Part shown: positions 7,254 to 10,054 of the stretch, in pieces
Layout of the letters: every line of letters begins with the position of its first letter
How positions within the stretch are numbered: position 1 is the first letter of the stretch
NCBI GenBank assembly: GCA_013815395.1
Contig: JACDGH010000073.1
Coordinates: forward strand, 1-10,054
DNA length: 10,054 bases
Reading direction: 5' to 3'
Source: Parachlamydiaceae bacterium
GTDB lineage: Bacteria > Chlamydiota > Chlamydiia > Chlamydiales > Parachlamydiaceae
Program-made: the position numbers and the translations under genes
The notes under the pieces: model-generated
Database searches by the model: none
Seen by the model: only the letters and a program-made list of their open reading frames with translations
What the model was told of the DNA's origin: nothing

Positions 7254-7533
7254 AATTAAGACTAATTCCATCAGCTTATGGTCTATTCTGGAGCCATGCC
7301 AAAGGAGCTTTCTAAGGTTAACCCAATCGTCACCAATTGATAGCATATGCTAATAAGGTGTTAAAACCAAAAATATTTCGGTCCTGATGTTCCAGGCCTA
7401 TTTATTCAACTTAAAACACATCCAATACTTTTTTTCTAAACTGACATTTAACTTTAAATCTCAATAGTTATATTGTAACCAAATCAAAGTCTTCTGATAC
7501 AAACATCCCTAACATATTTGCAGCTAGAGACGT
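7251..7533 (-). pseudogene. Probable relic of a poly(ADP-ribose) polymerase catalytic domain
   Basis: No intact gene is present, but two fragments on the minus strand, in different frames, match conserved PARP blocks in the right order. The first reads KVLDVF-stop-VE-stop-IGLEHQDR (VLDVF at 7428-7414), like the VIDIFKIEREGE block of PARP catalytic domains, with two stop codons inside. The second, after a +1 shift, reads NLRKLLWHGSR (LLWHGSR at 7307-7287), identical in its last seven residues to the PARP motif that carries the catalytic His. The distance between the blocks is about 40 residues versus about 26 in human PARP1. Upstream in the first frame an open piece, LAANMLGMFVSEDFDLVTI, ends at a further stop. 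The later PARP blocks (GKGIYFAD and the catalytic Glu) are not found. The match was made by eye from memory of the family; chance resemblance is possible. Confidence 0.4.
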
Positions 7534-7637
7534 GAAGAATTTTATTTATAAAAGGCAATTATGGCTTTATAAGCATGCTCAGGATGTCGAAAAAAATTAT
7601 TAAATTACTTTAAATCAATTATCATAGAGGTTTTATT

Positions 7638-8078
7638 ATGACAACATTTTCTCAAAATCTTCCTAAAGTAGCTGCCAACTGGGTAAATCAAGCAGTTTTA
7701 AGCTCTATCCCTATAGCCATCAAGATTGTAGGAGGTTCTCTACTTACTTTGAGTAATCCTATTGACGTAGGCGTGACCATGGTTGCGCGAGAATGTATCA
7801 AATTTATTGGTGCAAAAGGAATTTATCAATTAAATGGAAAATTTAAATTCACTCCTCGTAGTGAAATGCAACTATCATTAGCGAACTTCACCATATCATC
7901 CTTAGCTAGTCTCTCGATTGTTAAGTCAATTGGTTATCAACCTTCTATTCTTTCGATGGTTGCCGGTGATTTTGTTACGTTAGTAATATTAGGGATTAAA
8001 TTAAATCAATTTTCTGTAGAAAATCAGTTGAATGAATTCGATATCGTGGCGAATGACAACAGGGATAATTTTCAGTAA
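7638..8078 (+). CDS. Small hydrophobic protein, unknown
   Basis: A 146-residue protein I do not recognise. The start is supported by AGAGG 7 bases before the ATG. Hydrophobic or amphipathic stretches lie at about residues 19-38, 43-58, 80-98 and 103-121, separated by a short polar loop with KFKFTPRSE at 68-76; the last 25 residues are acidic and Asn-rich. The pairing of hydrophobic segments around a short turn is reminiscent of membrane proteins of intracellular bacteria, including chlamydial inclusion-membrane (Inc) proteins. The segments here are interrupted by charged residues and no secretion signal can be read directly, so that is only a possibility. It is transcribed divergently from the Fic gene across the 598-base gap and ends 94 bases before a hairpin terminator. 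Confidence 0.65.
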   Translation: MTTFSQNLPKVAANWVNQAVLSSIPIAIKIVGGSLLTLSNPIDVGVTMVARECIKFIGAKGIYQLNGKFKFTPRSEMQLSLANFTISSLASLSIVKSIGYQPSILSMVAGDFVTLVILGIKLNQFSVENQLNEFDIVANDNRDNFQ

Positions 8079-8172
8079 GAAGTTGAGAACTTGAAGGGTT
8101 TTAGTTCTTTACACTAGCTGTTTCCTCCTATAAAAATGATTGCACACCTTTTCGAAAAGCCTAATGTCTCTT

Positions 8173-8207
8173 ACAGCAATTCCTGCTGAAAGCGGGAATT
8201 GCTGTTT
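8173..8207 (+). terminator. Hairpin terminator after the hydrophobic-protein gene
   Basis: ACAGCAATTCC (8173-8183) pairs perfectly with GGAATTGCTGT (8195-8205). The stem extends inward by a T-G wobble and two more pairs to a TGAAA loop, making 14 pairs in all. Only TTT follows on the plus strand before an A-run, so termination may be incomplete. It insulates the 7638-8078 gene from the SRP RNA promoter. A weaker AGAACT/AGTTCT hairpin lies just after the stop (8086-8108). Confidence 0.7.
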
Positions 8208-8223
8208 AAAAAAATCAAAGTTC

Positions 8224-8242
8224 TTGAAGGGAATTTGAAGGG
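8224..8242. repeat. Two TTGAAGGG direct repeats, 11 bases apart
   Basis: TTGAAGGG occurs at 8224-8231 and 8235-8242, one helical turn apart, the first copy covering the -35 element of the SRP RNA promoter. A third copy lies at 8091-8098, just after the preceding gene. Confidence 0.6.
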
Positions 8243-8252
8243 ATGCTATAGT
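8224..8252 (+). promoter_or_regulatory. Sigma70-type promoter of the SRP RNA gene
   Basis: TTGAAG (8224-8229) and TATAGT (8247-8252) are separated by 17 bases, and the predicted start 6-7 bases later coincides with the first paired bases of the SRP RNA. This is the clearest promoter in the window. Confidence 0.8.
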
Positions 8253-8256
8253 GTTG

Positions 8257-8357
8257 GTACCGGGGACCTCATGGAGTGAAACAGTCCGAACCAGGTCAGA
8301 ACAGGAATGTGGCAGCCTTAAGGACCTCGTTTTATGCCTTGAGATAATCTCCGGTGT
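8257..8357 (+). ncRNA. ffs: Signal recognition particle RNA, small bacterial (4.5S) type
   Basis: The RNA pairs with Ffh to form the signal recognition particle that targets ribosomes to the membrane. The conserved tip is present: CCAGGTCAGA (8291-8300), ACA pairing with TGT around a GGAA tetraloop (8304-8307), then GGCAGCC (8311-8317), matching the domain IV consensus with its asymmetric internal loop. The rest folds into one long hairpin: 8259-8266 with 8348-8355, 8268-8271 with 8340-8343, 8276-8282 with 8329-8335 (some G-U pairs), and 8284-8287 with 8322-8325. The length of about 100 bases fits the short SRP RNA of Gram-negative bacteria, without an Alu domain. The ends are set by the promoter and by the T-run beginning at 8357, and are accurate to a few bases. 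Confidence 0.92.
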
Positions 8358-8361
8358 TTTT
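8348..8361 (+). terminator. SRP RNA 3' end and T-run
   Basis: The 3' strand of the closing SRP helix (TCTCCGGT, 8348-8355) is followed by G and then TTTTT (8357-8361). The RNA's own base-paired stem plus the T-run would work as an intrinsic terminator. The last T residues are part of the stop codon of the convergent methyltransferase gene. Confidence 0.6.
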
Positions 8362-9343
8362 ATTCCCAGACTTGTCTTTTATGTTTCAGTTCCCGTGGAG
8401 TATTTTCCTTTTTGACGGGAAAAGTTAAAGGACGTCTTTTTCCTATGAATAAGGCATGGCTTATGCCGGCCTCGCTCCAAAAAAATCTCGTGATCTTTTC
8501 TAAGAAATTCATTATCCAAACATTTTGTCGAAAGAGCGAAGCAAATGGATTAAACACCATTCGCAAAGTCCTCCACAATAAATTTAAGGGCATTTTTGTA
8601 TTCCACATAAACAAACGACGACGCAGACCTTTGCGCTTTTCAATTTCCTTTTGAAAATATTCTTTGTCTTGATAACATTTAACATAAAAGGCAGGGGCCT
8701 CAAAGAAGCGACAAACTCGTATTTGCAAAAGATGATAGCTTAATATCCATTTTTCGACTGTAAATTCTGTTTCAACTAAAGCTACAAGTCTTTCAAGAGG
8801 GTTGTCGGTGTTGATGTCTAGATCACTTGAACAAACGACAAATCCACCATTTTTTACTAAGCGTGCCAGTTCAGCTATGAACATTCTATAATCAGCTGAT
8901 TTCAGATATCCAATAAGTTCGGTACATATCACTAAATCATAGCTTTGATCATGGAGGGAAGTTGAAGGCAGGCAATCTTGTATGGCTGTGATATTTTGCA
9001 TATCTTCAGACTTCAACTTTTGGAGAGCTTGGGAGGCAATATCAACCGCATCGACAATTGCTCCGGCATCCCGCATCTTTCTTGAAAGAATGCCAGCACC
9101 ACATCCTAAATCGACAACTTTTTTTTCATTTAGGGTGGTAACGGACTGGATTGCTTCCAAAGTTGCAACAATTCTTTTGCGCTCTATGCAATCGCGGAGC
9201 GGATCAAATTGCTGAGGGTTTTGCAGCCATAATCGTTCCATAGTCGCTTGAATTTCTTCTTTTTGAGCACGTGCATTTGAAAGCGGCCGCGTATTTTGTT
9301 GTTTATTGTCGGTGTAGGTTACATTGAGGCGATTGTTTGACAT
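8360..9343 (-). CDS. Class I SAM-dependent methyltransferase
   Basis: A methyltransferase of the UbiG-like fold group. The SAM-binding motifs are motif I VVDLGCGAG (residues 76-84), the acidic end of strand 2 in AVDIAS (99-104, Asp101), SYDLVICTELIGYL as motif II (134-147), and the LVKNGGFVVCSS strand (162-173). The C-terminal third (about 240-300) is basic and rich in aromatic and hydrophobic residues (RRRLFMWNTKM, NLLWRTLRMVF), which could bind membrane or a lipid substrate. At 327 residues it is longer than UbiG (about 240), with a 40-residue polar N-terminus. The substrate cannot be read from sequence; a quinone or lipid is possible but unproven. The ATG at 9343 has only a weak AAAGA ribosome site. 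It is convergent with ffs and touches its terminator. Confidence 0.88.
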   Translation of the reverse strand: MSNNRLNVTYTDNKQQNTRPLSNARAQKEEIQATMERLWLQNPQQFDPLRDCIERKRIVATLEAIQSVTTLNEKKVVDLGCGAGILSRKMRDAGAIVDAVDIASQALQKLKSEDMQNITAIQDCLPSTSLHDQSYDLVICTELIGYLKSADYRMFIAELARLVKNGGFVVCSSDLDINTDNPLERLVALVETEFTVEKWILSYHLLQIRVCRFFEAPAFYVKCYQDKEYFQKEIEKRKGLRRRLFMWNTKMPLNLLWRTLRMVFNPFASLFRQNVWIMNFLEKITRFFWSEAGISHALFIGKRRPLTFPVKKENTPRELKHKRQVWE

Positions 9344-9399
9344 ATCAGATCTTTAGTTGAAGGCTGAGGAGTTGAGTGAATAAAGGCATGTTTTTTTAG

Positions 9400-9428
9400 A
9401 GACTACGAGAAAAGATTAAACGCGTCAA
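9400..9428 (-). promoter_or_regulatory. Possible promoter of the methyltransferase gene
   Basis: On the minus strand TTGACG (9428-9423) is followed after 17 bases by TAGTCT (9405-9400). The -35 is good and the -10 is poor (three of six matches). It lies about 57 bases upstream of the ATG and just outside the MITE-like element. Confidence 0.3.
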
Positions 9429-9442
9429 ATAAAAAAATAATT

Positions 9443-9734
9443 AGAGGTTGCTCTTATACATTATAGAGGCTTAAGGGGAAGCGCAGAGGCGCTGAGAAAC
9501 GCAGGGATGCGGAGGGGTAAGTAATTGATTGCGATGTGTATGATAGTTTAGAGGGAGCTGTGAATGCTTATAATGCCTTGCGTGTTAATGGCTTTTTGCT
9601 ACATACGCTACCCTGCAAGCATAATTACCCTTCTATGACTTATTTATAATTATTAACTTGCTCCTCCGCGCCCCTGCGTGTGTCAGCGACTCTGCGTTTC
9701 CCTTAAGACTCTAAAACATATAAGGGCAGTCTAT
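9443..9734. mobile_element. MITE-like element with ~75-bp imperfect terminal inverted repeats
   Basis: The left arm (about 9443-9523) and the reverse complement of the right arm (about 9655-9734) align without gaps over most of their length. Both contain CTTATA, TAGAG, CTTAAGGG, CGCAGAG, CGCTGA, ACGCAGGG, GCGGAGG and AAGT in the same order, with scattered mismatches. The arms are clearly richer in G and C than the surrounding DNA. The 130-base centre has no open frame of note and no recognised RNA. I see no transposase, which fits a non-autonomous element. Outer boundaries are uncertain by several bases and I cannot identify a target-site duplication with confidence. Words such as CGCAGAG and GCGGAG resemble dispersed repeats known from several bacterial phyla. 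Confidence 0.7.
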
Positions 9735-9822
9735 GGGATAGTCGAATCAATTTTGCCGTATACTTGGCTAACCTATACTTATAGGTGTATCTGTTTTTTC
9801 TATCGTTCCTTTTTCTAATGAA

Positions 9823-9851
9823 TTGCCAGAAAAAAATATAACTGCAATAAT
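9823..9851 (+). promoter_or_regulatory. Possible promoter of the final partial gene
   Basis: TTGCCA (9823-9828) and AATAAT (9846-9851) are separated by 17 bases. The implied start leaves only a short leader before the ATG at 9871, just enough to include the ribosome site AAGGGA, so this is tentative. Confidence 0.3.
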
Positions 9852-9870
9852 TCTAAAAAGGGATTGTCAA

Positions 9871-10054
9871 ATGCAATTTTCTGAACACGCCATAGCTTTT
9901 TTTAGCTTTTTAATCATTGCCGCCATCACTTCTTTGATTGCCAGGTCAATTGGATTTTATCAATTGCCTGGTCAGAAGAAAGAATGGGCTTGGAACTCGT
10001 CTGTTAATTTATCACAAGTCATCGGTGGATTTTTTATTTTAATGACCGTTGAAA
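9871..10054 (+). CDS. Membrane protein, N-terminal part, cut by window end
   Basis: The first 61 residues of a protein that continues beyond the window. AAGGGA lies 7 bases before the ATG. Residues 7-24 (IAFFSFLIIAAITSLIA core) form a membrane segment, followed by a polar stretch with LPGQKKEWAWN and the beginning of a second hydrophobic segment at about 46-60 (QVIGGFFILMT). The layout suggests a polytopic inner-membrane protein. The family cannot be named from this fragment. Confidence 0.7.
   Translation, partial: MQFSEHAIAFFSFLIIAAITSLIARSIGFYQLPGQKKEWAWNSSVNLSQVIGGFFILMTVE

Noticed and set aside
7254..7346. A 31-codon open frame on the minus strand (ATG at 7346) as a functional small gene.
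   Set aside because: There is no ribosome site, and its content is better explained as a PARP relic fragment containing LLWHGSR.
9343..9870. A tRNA, CRISPR array or small protein gene in the gap after the methyltransferase.
   Set aside because: No cloverleaf, no regularly spaced repeats and no supported open frame; the repeats are one inverted pair.

Overview
The window looks like an AT-rich chromosomal segment of an environmental (amoeba-associated) member of the Chlamydiae, such as a Parachlamydia/Protochlamydia-like organism. This rests on three things: a compact MlaE-MlaF-MlaD lipid-transport operon with a Gram-negative type MCE protein, a short bacterial SRP RNA, and an exported-looking Fic enzyme beside a small hydrophobic protein, a mix typical of intracellular bacteria. 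It is inference; no 16S or other taxonomic marker is present.

Layout. Positions 65-7039 are all coded on the minus strand. Reading in that direction: a Fic-family enzyme with an N-terminal hydrophobic signal or anchor (7039-5618); a BioD-like P-loop protein related to the regulatory half of phosphotransacetylase (5486-4386); a 200-bp spacer with a perfect 17-bp inverted repeat; the tightly packed mlaE-mlaF-mlaD set (4183-1346); an AlgH/YqgE (UPF0301) protein (1305-736); and an unrecognised 217-residue protein (718-65) only 17 bases behind it. Positions 7040-7637 carry no intact gene. They hold what I read as the remains of a poly(ADP-ribose) polymerase catalytic domain on the minus strand, interrupted by stops and a frameshift. 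On the plus strand follow a small hydrophobic protein (7638-8078), a hairpin terminator, and the 4.5S-type SRP RNA gene (about 8257-8357) with a clear sigma70-type promoter. The SRP RNA terminator T-run runs into the stop codon of a convergent SAM-dependent methyltransferase (9343-8360). Positions 9443-9734 form a gene-free element with ~75-bp imperfect terminal inverted repeats, MITE-like in architecture. The window ends inside a membrane protein gene starting at 9871.

How the genes work together. MlaE (permease), MlaF (ATPase) and MlaD (membrane-anchored MCE lipid-binding subunit) should form one inner-membrane phospholipid transporter. The SRP RNA serves membrane protein targeting. The Fic protein, the PARP relic and the 146-residue hydrophobic protein make a small accessory patch. 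If the relic is genuine, this patch once combined an AMP-transferase-type enzyme with an ADP-ribosyltransferase. The most interesting items are that relic, the Fic protein, the MITE-like element and the inverted repeat upstream of mlaE.
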